Origin: Faecalibacter macacae
GTDB taxonomy: Bacteria > Bacteroidota > Bacteroidia > Flavobacteriales > Weeksellaceae
Assembly: GCF_003687725.1 (NCBI RefSeq)
Contig: NZ_RDOJ01000004.1
Coordinates: 124,001 to 188,000 of the forward strand
DNA length: 64,000 nt
Direction of reading: 5' to 3'
Below, in pieces: positions 34,732 to 43,254 of the stretch; within the stretch, counting starts at the first letter, position 1; each line of letters opens with the position of its first letter. The notes beneath the pieces were generated by a model. That model saw only the letters and a list, made by a program, of their open reading frames with translations. It was not told where the DNA came from and made no database searches. The position numbers were made by a program, and so were the translations under genes.

Positions 34732-35976
34732 ATGACTGAAGAACAAAAAAAACAAAGTCTTAGAAAACATAAAACCATAGCAACAGGATTATTTGTATTG
34801 ATGGCGATCGTTTATGCTGTCATGGTTTATTTAGGTACAAAGTCTGAAGATAAATGGATTGGTTACGTAGAAGCTTTCTCAGAAGCCGCAATGGTTGGGG
34901 CTTTGGCTGATTGGTTCGCAGTTACCGCATTATTTAGTTATCCTTTGGGATTAAAAATTCCGCATACTAATTTGATTGAACAAAGTAAAAATTCAATCGG
35001 TGATAACTTAGGCAGTTTTGTAACAAATAATTTTTTAACTCCGTCTAACATTCGTCCCTATATAGAAAAACTAGATGTGGTGAAATTTGTAGCAGAATGG
35101 TTGCATAAGAAATCAAATCAAGAGGTTTTACAAGAAGAGATTATAGGTTTTGTAAAAAAGATTATAAAAGACTTAGACGACAAAGAAGTTGTAGATTTTT
35201 TATCCGATAAAGGTGATGAGATTATTAAACAATTTGATTTAAAAGATTTAGCCTCAACTGCGGTAACATATTTGGTTGAAAAAGATAAACACAGTGAAAT
35301 TTTAGATGTTATTTTGCCAAAAGCAAAAGCATATATAGAAGAAAGTGATGTTTTAATCGAAGATAAAATTAATGAAAAACATCCTGTGATTTCTTTTTTT
35401 GCAGGGAAAAAAATATCGAAAGGAGTTGTAAGTGGAGTGATTAGTTTTATTGAAGAGATAGAAGAAGACAAAGAACATCCGATTCGAAAAAATATACAAG
35501 ATTCATTACTTAAAATTGCCGAAAAAGCGAAGACAGATCCATATTGGGAAGAGAGAATTAATTCGATGCGAGATGAATTTGTCACAACAGATCGTATTGA
35601 AGAGTATGCTTCGGATTTATGGCAATCTTTGAAAATGAATTTAACTGAAAGTTTTGATCAAGACGATTCTACTTTACAGAAATATATTAAGAAAAACATA
35701 GAGAAACTATCACAAAATTTGAATGAAAATGAGGATATGATTCTTAAAATAAATGGATGGATTCGTCATTTTCTTTACCGAATGATTTTACGAAATGTAA
35801 CAGAAGTTGAAACTTTAATTAGTAAAACAGTAGGAGATTGGGAAGGAAAAGAATTAAGTGATAAATTAGAATTAGAAGTTGGTAAAGATCTACAATTTAT
35901 TAGAATTAACGGAACAATAGTAGGTGGAATAGTAGGATTGATAATTTATACAGTAACTCAATTATTCTTTCATTAA
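34732..35976 (+). CDS. DUF445 family membrane protein
   Basis: A 414-residue protein of the DUF445 family. It has a membrane helix at about 16-35 and another at the very end (about 393-412, GGIVGLIIYTVTQLFF). The family signature SEAAMVGALADWFAVTALF followed by PLGLKIPHTNLI is at about residues 50-80. The long middle part is charged and helical (repeated IEE/EDK runs) and probably lies in the periplasm or cytoplasm as a coiled structure. Function is unknown. Confidence 0.87.
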   Translation: MTEEQKKQSLRKHKTIATGLFVLMAIVYAVMVYLGTKSEDKWIGYVEAFSEAAMVGALADWFAVTALFSYPLGLKIPHTNLIEQSKNSIGDNLGSFVTNNFLTPSNIRPYIEKLDVVKFVAEWLHKKSNQEVLQEEIIGFVKKIIKDLDDKEVVDFLSDKGDEIIKQFDLKDLASTAVTYLVEKDKHSEILDVILPKAKAYIEESDVLIEDKINEKHPVISFFAGKKISKGVVSGVISFIEEIEEDKEHPIRKNIQDSLLKIAEKAKTDPYWEERINSMRDEFVTTDRIEEYASDLWQSLKMNLTESFDQDDSTLQKYIKKNIEKLSQNLNENEDMILKINGWIRHFLYRMILRNVTEVETLISKTVGDWEGKELSDKLELEVGKDLQFIRINGTIVGGIVGLIIYTVTQLFFH

Positions 35977-35980
35977 AAAT

Positions 35981-36013
35981 AAAAAAGTACAACTTACTAA
36001 GTTGTACTTTTTT
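35981..36013. terminator. Bidirectional terminator
   Basis: Arms aaaaaagtacaactta / taagttgtactttttt between the convergent DUF445 and ecotin genes. Confidence 0.85.
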
Positions 36014-36024
36014 ATTTAATATCG

Positions 36025-36486
36025 TTATTCGGCTGTTTTAACTTCTGTAGATGCAGACCATATTCTGTAATTTACTTCATATCCTTCTGGCGTGTAAATT
36101 ACGATTGGTAATCTGCTATTGTATCTTAATTTTTCCGATTGTGCATAAACTACTTTTTCAACTTGTTTATTATCTATACAAGCTTTTAAAGTTCCCGCGA
36201 TATTTCCATCAGATGTGAAATCGTAATACGTATATCCCCAACCTTGTAGATCTTTGGCTTCAACTTTACCTAATAAAAAATGGTTGTTACAAGCGTCTAC
36301 AGTTGTTTTTTTACCCACAAAAATTTCAACCATGTAATCATTTTCGTTTTCACGAGGTTCAACACGAATTACTTTTTGAACTTGACCATTTTCTGGTTTA
36401 GGAAACATTTTGATATCTTCTTTCATCTGTGCAAAACTTGTTATTGAACTGAATGATAATATACTAAATAATAAGATCTTTTTCAT
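36025..36486 (-). CDS. eco: Ecotin-family serine protease inhibitor
   Basis: A 153-residue periplasmic protein with a signal peptide (1-20, ending ITSFAQ). Similarity to E. coli ecotin is clear along its length: GWGYTYYDF, LRYNSRLPIVIYTPEGYEVNYRIW and cysteines at 66 and 103 that match the loop-bracing disulfide. By that alignment the reactive-site P1 residue is Leu100 (Met84 in E. coli) and P1' is Lys101. Ecotin inhibits trypsin-fold serine proteases as a dimer. An ECF-type motif identical in both boxes to those before the two sigma operons lies 23 nt upstream. Confidence 0.9.
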   Translation of the reverse strand: MKKILLFSILSFSSITSFAQMKEDIKMFPKPENGQVQKVIRVEPRENENDYMVEIFVGKKTTVDACNNHFLLGKVEAKDLQGWGYTYYDFTSDGNIAGTLKACIDNKQVEKVVYAQSEKLRYNSRLPIVIYTPEGYEVNYRIWSASTEVKTAE

Positions 36487-36509
36487 TTTTTAGATTTTGA
36501 ATTATACTA

Positions 36510-36537
36510 ATAAGATGAAAAAGGAGTGCCAATGGTT
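36510..36537 (-). promoter_or_regulatory. Candidate ECF-sigma promoter of ecotin
   Basis: Read on the minus strand: AACC (36537-36534), 16-nt spacer, CATCTTAT (36517-36510), 23 nt before the ecotin ATG. It has the same boxes as the sites at 5902 and 23768. Confidence 0.55.
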
Positions 36538-36561
36538 GTGTGAAGTTTGTTAAAATATAGC

Positions 36562-36598
36562 CAAAAAAAAAGACATTCAAAATTTGAATGTCTTTTTT
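36562..36598 (-). terminator. Terminator after tRNA-Asn
   Basis: Arms aaaaaagacattc / gaatgtctttttt directly downstream of the tRNA 3' end on the minus strand. Confidence 0.8.
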
Positions 36599-36599
36599 G

Positions 36600-36673
36600 C
36601 TCCTCCTCTTGGGCTCGAACCAAGGACCCTCTGATTAACAGTCAGATGCTCTAACCAACTGAGCTAAGGAGGA
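36600..36673 (-). tRNA. tRNA-Asn(GTT)
   Basis: A 74-nt cloverleaf on the minus strand. The acceptor stem TCCTCCT pairs with AGGAGGA, the D arm reads AGCTCAGTTGGTTAGAGC, the anticodon arm CTGACTGTTAATCAG carries GTT, and the T arm is CTTGGTTCGAGCCCAAG. The discriminator base is G; no CCA is encoded. It stands alone with its own terminator. Confidence 0.96.
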
Positions 36674-36810
36674 GTATCGTTATCGATATTGTGTTGCAAA
36701 TATAGAGCGAATTTTTATATCTCCAAATCTTTTTAAAACTTTTTTTTAACTGAAAGTCGCTTAAATAGGGCAACTAATTGAAAATGAATTAGAAAAATTT
36801 TAAACTTTTT

Positions 36811-37485
36811 TTATTTGTAATGATAAAAAATCCCTTGTTGAGTTGCTGTCCATAGCGGAGCGGTCTGTTTTGCTTCTTTTAAAGCATCACTAGCCCATGC
36901 ATTACACGTAAAAAAAATATTGTACGTTCCTCTTGCTTCGTAAAAAGAGTCATTATCTCCGTACACCATTTCTGTTGGTATAAGTTGTACTTTACCGATG
37001 GTACCAAATTCAAATGAGTTTTTAATGTAATTAACCATCTTAATATATTCATTTTTACTGATGGTCATTTTTTTACAATCTTCACTTTCTGATATTGAAT
37101 TGTAAAATGTAGTATGCATTGCAGAATCTCCTAACCAAAAAGCAGCTTTAAAAGCTGTTGAGAACTTTAAATCTTTCCATTCTGGTGTATCTAAATAGAA
37201 ACCTTTGTCTCCCCATCCAAACGCAATATACTTCATCGGTTGTTTCGCTTTTGTATCATCAAACGGGATGATTTCTGACCAATTAATCACATCTGTTTCA
37301 ACAGGAACGACGATATCAGTATGCATTCCATTTGTTAGGATGTATATTTCTACCCAATCATCTGATGATGAGGTTGTTTTATTTACAGGGATTAATGGTA
37401 ATATGATTACTGCTAAAAGATATAATAAAAGGATGCAAAACAATAAACCAATTGATTTTAGGATGTATTTGAAGATTCTTTTCAT
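36811..37485 (-). CDS. DUF2459 / TIGR02117 family protein
   Basis: A 224-residue protein with one N-terminal membrane helix (about 10-33) and a periplasmic domain. Family segments are ILTNGMHTDIVVPV, YIAFGWGDKGFYLDTPEW and, near the end, FFTCNAWASDALKEA, where Cys and the earlier His suggest a papain-like (NlpC-type) fold with a possible Cys/His pair. Biochemical function is unknown. Some members lie near urease genes; none is here. Confidence 0.8.
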   Translation of the reverse strand: MKRIFKYILKSIGLLFCILLLYLLAVIILPLIPVNKTTSSSDDWVEIYILTNGMHTDIVVPVETDVINWSEIIPFDDTKAKQPMKYIAFGWGDKGFYLDTPEWKDLKFSTAFKAAFWLGDSAMHTTFYNSISESEDCKKMTISKNEYIKMVNYIKNSFEFGTIGKVQLIPTEMVYGDNDSFYEARGTYNIFFTCNAWASDALKEAKQTAPLWTATQQGIFYHYK

Positions 37486-37506
37486 AGCGATTGATTTTCA
37501 TAAAGA

Positions 37507-37536
37507 TAAAAAAATCCCGTCACACGTGACGGGATT
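37507..37536 (-). terminator. Terminator of clpB
   Basis: Arms aatcccgtcac / gtgacgggatt around ac, with a T run on the minus strand, just after clpB. Confidence 0.8.
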
Positions 37537-37589
37537 CACAATTAACTAAAATATTTAATATGAAATCGACTTCATAATTGGATTATATG

Positions 37590-40202
37590 TTAAGCATTCG
37601 TTCTAAAAACTAATTTGTTAGTTCCTGGTTTTTCTTCCAAGTAATCGATTAAGACTGCATCGTTATCATTAATGTTTCCTTTCAGAATTTCTTTTGATAA
37701 TTCGTTTAATATATCTTGCTGAATCACTCGTTTTAATGGTCTTGCTCCAAATTGAGGATCATATCCTTTATGCGCTAAGTAAGCTGATGCTTCTGGCGTA
37801 ATATCTAATGTAATATCGCGTTGCGCTAATTTTTTTGCAACTGCATTTAAATAGATTCCTACAATTCCACCAATTTGATTTTGGCTTAACGGACGGAATA
37901 AGATAATTTCATCAATACGATTTAAGAACTCTGGGCGGAAGTTTAGTTTTAATTCATCAAAAACTTCAGCTTTTGTATCGTCATAAACTTCTGCAACATT
38001 GTTTTCATCAATATCAGCAAACTTCTCTAATATCGTATGCGATCCAAAATTAGAAGTCATAATGATAATCGTATTCTTAAAGTTGACTACACGACCTTTA
38101 TTGTCTGTTAAACGTCCATCATCTAAAACTTGTAACAAAATGTTGAAAACATCTGGATGCGCTTTCTCTATCTCATCTAATAAAATCACCGAATATGGAC
38201 GACGACGAACCGCTTCTGTTAATTGCCCACCTTCGTCGTAACCAACGTAGCCCGGAGGTGCTCCAACTAAACGAGAAACTGCGTGACGTTCTTGATATTC
38301 GGACATGTCGATACGCGTCATAGCATTTTCATCATCGAATAAGAATTCGGCTAATGCTTTTGCTAGTTCAGTTTTACCAACACCCGTAGATCCTAAAAAT
38401 AAGAATGAACCGATAGGTTTTCCTTCGTCACTTAATCCTGCACGAGAACGGCGAATAGAATCTGCAACTGCAGTAATCGCTTCTTCTTGTCCAAGTACAC
38501 GTTTGTGTAATTCGTCTTCTAAGTGTAATAATTTTTCGCGTTCTGATTGCATCATTTTCTGAGCCGGAACTCCCGTCCATCTCGATACAACTTCTGCGAT
38601 ATCATCTGCATCAACAAACTCTTTTACCAATTTGTTGTGCTTATTTTCTTCTAATTTTTGTTCAGCATATTCTAAAGCATTTTTTGCATTCACTAAATCT
38701 TCAAATTCTAATTTAGATGCTTTTGCATAATCGTATTCACGCTTTGCTTTTTCGATTTCGAATTTTATATTTTCTATAATCTTGCGTAAATCCTGAACTT
38801 CATCGGCTTTATTTTTTTCGTCTTGCCATTTCGCACTGAATTGATTTCTTTCGTCCTGAAGATTTGATAATTCTTCTCTTAAAAGATTCAGTTTTTTCTC
38901 ATCATCTTCACGTTTTATTGCTTCGATTTCGATTTCTAATTGAACAATTTTACGGTCTAATTTATCTAACTCTTCAGGTTTAGAATTCATTTCCATTCTC
39001 AACTTAGAAGCAGCTTCATCCATTAAATCGATTGCTTTATCTGGTAAGAAACGATCTGAAATATAGCGTGTAGATAATTTTACAGCTGCAATAATCGCCT
39101 CATCTTTGATTCCGATTTTGTGATGCTGTTCATATTTATCTTTAATCCCACGTAAGATAGAAATTGCAGATTCTTCATCTGGTTCTTCGACCATTACTTT
39201 TTGGAAACGACGTTCCAACGCTTTATCTTTTTCAAAATATTTTTGATACTCATTTAAAGTTGTAGCTCCGATTGAACGTAATTCGCCACGAGCTAGTGCA
39301 GGTTTTAAAATATTTGCTGCATCCATGGCACCTTCACCGCCACCTCCGGCACCAACTAAGGTGTGAATTTCGTCGATGAATAAGATAATTTCTCCGTTAG
39401 AAGAAGTTACTTCTTTCACAACTGCTTTTAATCTTTCCTCGAATTCACCTTTGTATTTTGCTCCAGCAACCAAAGCTCCCATATCTAATGAGAAGATTTG
39501 TTTGTTTAATAGATTTTCAGGAACATCTCCATTAATGATTCGGTGCGAAATACCTTCAGCAATAGCTGTTTTACCAACACCTGGTTCACCAATTAAAATT
39601 GGATTATTTTTAGTTCTTCGCGATAAAATTTGTAATACACGTCTAATTTCTTCATCACGACCAATTACAGGATCTAATTTTCCTTCTTTGGCTAATTCAG
39701 TTAAGTTCTTCGCGTATTTGTTTAAGGAATTGTAAGTTCCTTCGGCATTTTCTGATGTTACTCTTTCTCCTTTTCTCAATTCTAAAGTTAAATTTTTAGT
39801 GTTCTCGAATGTTACACCTTGATCTTTTAGAAGTTGACTTGTAGGTGATACATTCTTTAAAATTCCTAATAAAATGTGCTCTAACGTAATGAAATCATCT
39901 TGCATTTCCTTTGCGATTTGTTGCGCAGATTGTAAAACAGAATTTGCACTATTTGAAAGATGATTCGTTTGTTGACCTTGGACTTTTGGATACTTTTTAA
40001 TTTCAGCATCCAATTCCATTTTGATATAATTAAGGTTTGCACCTTGTTGTTCTAATAATAATGAAATAACGTTTTCATCAACGTCGAACATTCCGCTTAA
40101 AATATGGCTTGGTTCGATTGCTTGATTTTGATTTCCAGCTGCAATTTGTTGTGCAGACTGAATCGCTTCGCGTCCTTTTATTGTAAACTGATTAAAATCC
40201 AT
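37590..40202 (-). CDS. clpB: ATP-dependent disaggregase ClpB
   Basis: An 870-residue Hsp100 chaperone that, with DnaK, rescues aggregated proteins. It has the N-terminal ClpN repeats (about 1-150), the first AAA+ domain with GEPGVGKTA, a long coiled-coil middle domain (about 405-525, dense in Glu/Lys) that marks ClpB rather than ClpA/C, and the second AAA+ domain with GSTGVGKTELAKAL. No CIRCE element or other heat-shock operator was recognised upstream. Confidence 0.97.
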   Translation of the reverse strand: MDFNQFTIKGREAIQSAQQIAAGNQNQAIEPSHILSGMFDVDENVISLLLEQQGANLNYIKMELDAEIKKYPKVQGQQTNHLSNSANSVLQSAQQIAKEMQDDFITLEHILLGILKNVSPTSQLLKDQGVTFENTKNLTLELRKGERVTSENAEGTYNSLNKYAKNLTELAKEGKLDPVIGRDEEIRRVLQILSRRTKNNPILIGEPGVGKTAIAEGISHRIINGDVPENLLNKQIFSLDMGALVAGAKYKGEFEERLKAVVKEVTSSNGEIILFIDEIHTLVGAGGGGEGAMDAANILKPALARGELRSIGATTLNEYQKYFEKDKALERRFQKVMVEEPDEESAISILRGIKDKYEQHHKIGIKDEAIIAAVKLSTRYISDRFLPDKAIDLMDEAASKLRMEMNSKPEELDKLDRKIVQLEIEIEAIKREDDEKKLNLLREELSNLQDERNQFSAKWQDEKNKADEVQDLRKIIENIKFEIEKAKREYDYAKASKLEFEDLVNAKNALEYAEQKLEENKHNKLVKEFVDADDIAEVVSRWTGVPAQKMMQSEREKLLHLEDELHKRVLGQEEAITAVADSIRRSRAGLSDEGKPIGSFLFLGSTGVGKTELAKALAEFLFDDENAMTRIDMSEYQERHAVSRLVGAPPGYVGYDEGGQLTEAVRRRPYSVILLDEIEKAHPDVFNILLQVLDDGRLTDNKGRVVNFKNTIIIMTSNFGSHTILEKFADIDENNVAEVYDDTKAEVFDELKLNFRPEFLNRIDEIILFRPLSQNQIGGIVGIYLNAVAKKLAQRDITLDITPEASAYLAHKGYDPQFGARPLKRVIQQDILNELSKEILKGNINDNDAVLIDYLEEKPGTNKLVFRTNA

Positions 40203-40684
40203 TTTTTCTTTATTTTGTTCGTTGATTTGTTTGTTTGAGGTTAATTAATCAAATTAAATTCCAAACTGAAAATTAATTAGTTATGCTGACTTTTTGTCGT
40301 TTTAAAACGAAAAAAAGAGACATTTTGACAAATATCTCCTTTGATTGTATAATTAATAGAATTTAATTTCGCCAGCATGAGTGTTAGCTGATAATGTTTA
40401 AAAAGATAGTTACTAAAAAATTATAAAAATGAATGAAAATAAAATTTAATTGATATAGTGATAAATTAATATATTTATTTGAATAATTTCTATCACTATT
40501 TAACTTACTAATATTATGAATTTACTTTTTATACACCCAAAATACATTGAACTACTTTTTCAAGCTTTAACTATTGTTTTAATTTTTGTAGTTTTATTTA
40601 TACTATATAAAATTTATATTAAATATCTAAAATAAAAATATAATCAGCTAACGTAGCATTATTATTGTATTGACAACAAGAATT
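40203..40684. other. 482-nt gap between clpB and cysK
   Basis: Very AT-rich. It holds one possible small membrane-protein gene (40516-40635) and a 10-bp inverted repeat, gttagctgat (40383-40392) and atcagctaac (40643-40652), flanking that frame. No tRNA, riboswitch or strong terminator was recognised. Confidence 0.5.
40516..40635 (+). CDS. Possible 39-residue single-pass membrane protein
   Basis: ATG-started frame: an amphipathic start (MNLLFIHPKYIELLFQ), one hydrophobic helix (about 17-30, ALTIVLIFVVLFIL) and a Lys/Tyr-rich tail (YKIYIKYLK). The inside-positive tail makes it look like a real small membrane protein, but the region is so AT-rich that chance cannot be excluded. No promoter or ribosome site was identified. 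Confidence 0.3.
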   Translation: MNLLFIHPKYIELLFQALTIVLIFVVLFILYKIYIKYLK

Positions 40685-41593
40685 TTAAAACAATCCCTCA
40701 ACTGATAAATAACGTTCTCCGGTATCGTAATTTACGGTTAAAACTTTTGCTTCAGTAGGAATTTTTTCTAACGATTTAGCAACTGCAGCTAATGATGCAC
40801 CTGTTGAAATACCGACAAATAAACCTTCAATTTTAGCTACTTTCTTTGCATATTCAAAAGCTTCTTCTTTTGAAATTTGAATTGATTCGTCAACAATAGT
40901 TGTGTCTAAATTTGTTGGAATAAATCCAGCTCCAATTCCTTGAATCGCGTGTGGTCCAGGATTTCCGCCCGAAATAACTGGAGAATCTAAAGGTTCTACA
41001 GCTAATACTTTTGTATCAGCTTTTACTTCTTTTAATGCTTTCCCGATTCCTGTTAAATGTCCACCAGTCCCTACACCTGTAATTAAATAATCAACACCTT
41101 GAGGAAAATCGGCTAAAATTTCCTTAGCAGTTGTGTTATAATGAATTGTTGGATTAGAAGAATTCTCAAATTGTTGAGGAACCCAAGCACCTTCAATCGT
41201 TTCAGCTAATTCTTGTGCTTTTGTAATAGCACCTTTCATTCCTAATTCTTTTGGAGTTAAAACAAATTCAGCTCCATATGCTTCCATAATTTTACGACGC
41301 TCAATCGACATTGATTCTGGCATTGTAATAATCATTTTATAGCCTTTAACTGCAGCAACAAATGATAATCCGATTCCGGTATTTCCAGAAGTTGGTTCGA
41401 TTACAGTTCCACCAGGTTTTAAAATTCCTGCTTTTTCAGCATCTTCTATCATCGCTAATGCAATACGATCTTTAATAGAACCTCCAGGATTTTGTTTTTC
41501 TAATTTGATATAAACTTCGTTATTTGGGAAAAGTTTACTTAATCTAACAATTGGTGTATTTCCGATTGCTTCTAAAATATTATTTAAAATCAT
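40685..41593 (-). CDS. cysK: Cysteine synthase (O-acetylserine sulfhydrylase)
   Basis: A 302-residue PLP enzyme that makes cysteine from O-acetylserine and sulfide. The PLP lysine is Lys41 in NPGGSIKDR; the TSGNTG substrate loop and the GTGTGG-like phosphate loop (VGTGGHLTG) follow. It lies 15 nt downstream of cysE on the same strand, so the two form a cysteine-synthesis operon and their products may form the cysteine synthase complex. CysK and CysM forms cannot be told apart firmly by eye. Confidence 0.93.
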   Translation of the reverse strand: MILNNILEAIGNTPIVRLSKLFPNNEVYIKLEKQNPGGSIKDRIALAMIEDAEKAGILKPGGTVIEPTSGNTGIGLSFVAAVKGYKMIITMPESMSIERRKIMEAYGAEFVLTPKELGMKGAITKAQELAETIEGAWVPQQFENSSNPTIHYNTTAKEILADFPQGVDYLITGVGTGGHLTGIGKALKEVKADTKVLAVEPLDSPVISGGNPGPHAIQGIGAGFIPTNLDTTIVDESIQISKEEAFEYAKKVAKIEGLFVGISTGASLAAVAKSLEKIPTEAKVLTVNYDTGERYLSVEGLF

Positions 41594-41608
41594 TGTGTAT
41601 ATATTTGA

Positions 41609-42385
41609 TTAGATGATGTAAAAATCATCTGTTTGGTTTTTATTTTTTTGTTTAATCGTTGGTTCAAACTCTTGGTATACGATGGAGTCAGACTCAATAC
41701 TTTTCGTAATCCATACATTTCCTCCAATGACTGAATTTGCACCAATAACAGTAGTTCCACCTAAAATTGTTGCTCCAGCATATATTGTCACATTATCTTC
41801 AATCGTAGGATGACGCTTTTGATCTGCTAAATCTTTAGATACATAAAACGCACCAAGAGTTACTCCTTGATAAATTTTTACATTATCACCAATCGTTGTT
41901 GTTTCTCCAATTACAATTCCTGTACCGTGATCGATATAGAAATTTTTACCAATCGTTGCTCCTGGATGAATGTCTATCCCTGTTTGTTTATGCGCATATT
42001 CAGAAAAAAAACGTGGTAGAATAGGAGTATCTAAGTGAAATAATACATTTGCTAATCGATGAATTGCTATGGCAAAAAATCCAGGATAGGATACTATAAT
42101 TTCGATTTCTGATTTGGAAGCAGGATCATTATTAAAGAAAATAAATATTAATTTTTCTAATTCAGTTTTGATTTCTTCTAAACGTTCAAAAAATTCTTTG
42201 GTTATATAATTAGCTTTTTCATCAGGTACGATACGAGTTAATATTTCATTTAAACAAGTTTTAACTTCTTCGTGAGTATATCTTTTTTTGGGTTGACTAA
42301 ATAGTAGATCATAAACAATAGATTCTATTATTTTTTCTACTTCCTTTTTGTTAAAAGGTAAACTGTATCTGCTAAATGGACTCAT
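41609..42385 (-). CDS. cysE: Serine O-acetyltransferase
   Basis: A 258-residue acetyl-CoA:serine transferase, the first step in cysteine synthesis. The C-terminal left-handed beta-helix of hexapeptide repeats begins at DIHPGATIGKNFYIDHGTG and runs through IGETTTIGDNVKIYQGVTLGA; the His of DHGTG is catalytic in the family. The N-terminal helical part (about 1-120) is longer than in the shortest bacterial forms. The C-terminus ends DDFYII, an Ile end suited to docking into CysK. Confidence 0.92.
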   Translation of the reverse strand: MSPFSRYSLPFNKKEVEKIIESIVYDLLFSQPKKRYTHEEVKTCLNEILTRIVPDEKANYITKEFFERLEEIKTELEKLIFIFFNNDPASKSEIEIIVSYPGFFAIAIHRLANVLFHLDTPILPRFFSEYAHKQTGIDIHPGATIGKNFYIDHGTGIVIGETTTIGDNVKIYQGVTLGAFYVSKDLADQKRHPTIEDNVTIYAGATILGGTTVIGANSVIGGNVWITKSIESDSIVYQEFEPTIKQKNKNQTDDFYII

Positions 42386-42685
42386 TTTTATTTAAATCTA
42401 TAAACTCTATAATATTTATAGATAAAATTAATAAATTTTAAATATTAAACTTAAATCAAGCGAAATTTATTTGAGTGACTAAAAATTTAAGTACAATTAG
42501 AACACTATTAAATTCTTGATAAAATAATATAAGTATATATTTATTTAAAACGGAAATATTTATTTAATTGATATTCAATTTAAATGGTTTTAAATGTTAA
42601 ATTTTGTGTGATTATTTATTTTTTTTATTACTGGTGTTTTTTTTACACTTAAATGTTATATTTTAGTAGAACAAAATCACTATTT
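42386..42685. other. 300-nt divergent gap between cysE and a DUF2147 gene
   Basis: Extremely AT-rich. I see no RNA gene or reliable operator. TATATTTT at about 42656-42663 resembles a -7 element for the plus-strand gene. Confidence 0.4.
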
Positions 42686-43111
42686 ATGAAAATGTCATTT
42701 TTATTTACATTCTTAATGTTTTTAGGAACATACGCGTTTGGTCAATCTCCGATTGGAACTTGGAAAACAATAGATGATGAAACAGGAAAAGAGAAATCTT
42801 ATGTTGAAATCTATGAAAAAGATGGAAAGTTATATGGTAAAGTTGCTAAAATCTTAACTAAGGGAAAAGAGGACTCAAAATGTGATAAATGTAGTGGAGC
42901 TTTAAAAGGAAAACCAATCAATGGAATGGTTATCTTAAATGGATTAAAAAAAGACGGAAATGAATGGACTGGTGGTAAAATCATCGATCCAAACAGTGGA
43001 AAAGAATATAAAGCATCTTTAAAATTAAACGGAAAAGATAAATTAGACGTAAGAGGGTATGTCGGAATTTCATTAGTCGGCAGAACTCAAACTTGGCATA
43101 AAGTCAAATAA
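42686..43111 (+). CDS. DUF2147 family secreted protein
   Basis: A 141-residue protein with a signal peptide (MKMSFLFTF..., ending TYAFGQ) and a DUF2147 domain. Family marks are SPIGTWKTIDDETGKEKSYVEIY (split by the turn), GKVAKIL and, at the end, VRGYVGISLVGRTQTWHK. A CxxC pair (CDKC) sits mid-domain. Function is unknown. I chose ATG 42686 because it begins a normal signal peptide; an upstream ATG at 42653 would add 11 residues. Confidence 0.82.
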   Translation: MKMSFLFTFLMFLGTYAFGQSPIGTWKTIDDETGKEKSYVEIYEKDGKLYGKVAKILTKGKEDSKCDKCSGALKGKPINGMVILNGLKKDGNEWTGGKIIDPNSGKEYKASLKLNGKDKLDVRGYVGISLVGRTQTWHKVK

Positions 43112-43157
43112 AAAGGTTACTCAAGTAATCAAACCACAAAAACTCAAAACAAAACTC

Positions 43158-43202
43158 TTAATAATGACTATTTTCGATTTAGAAGATAGTCATTATTTTT
43201 TG
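43158..43202 (+). terminator. Terminator of the DUF2147 gene
   Basis: Arms ataatgactat / atagtcattat followed by a T run. Confidence 0.7.
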
Positions 43203-43254
43203 CCTAAATTTGTATGTTCAAATAAATTGAACAACTAATAAATTATTCATTTCA

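Noticed and set aside
37999-39735. Several plus-strand frames inside clpB
   Set aside because: Antisense shadows of a strongly conserved gene, Ser-rich as expected from reverse reading of Glu/Lys-rich coiled coil.
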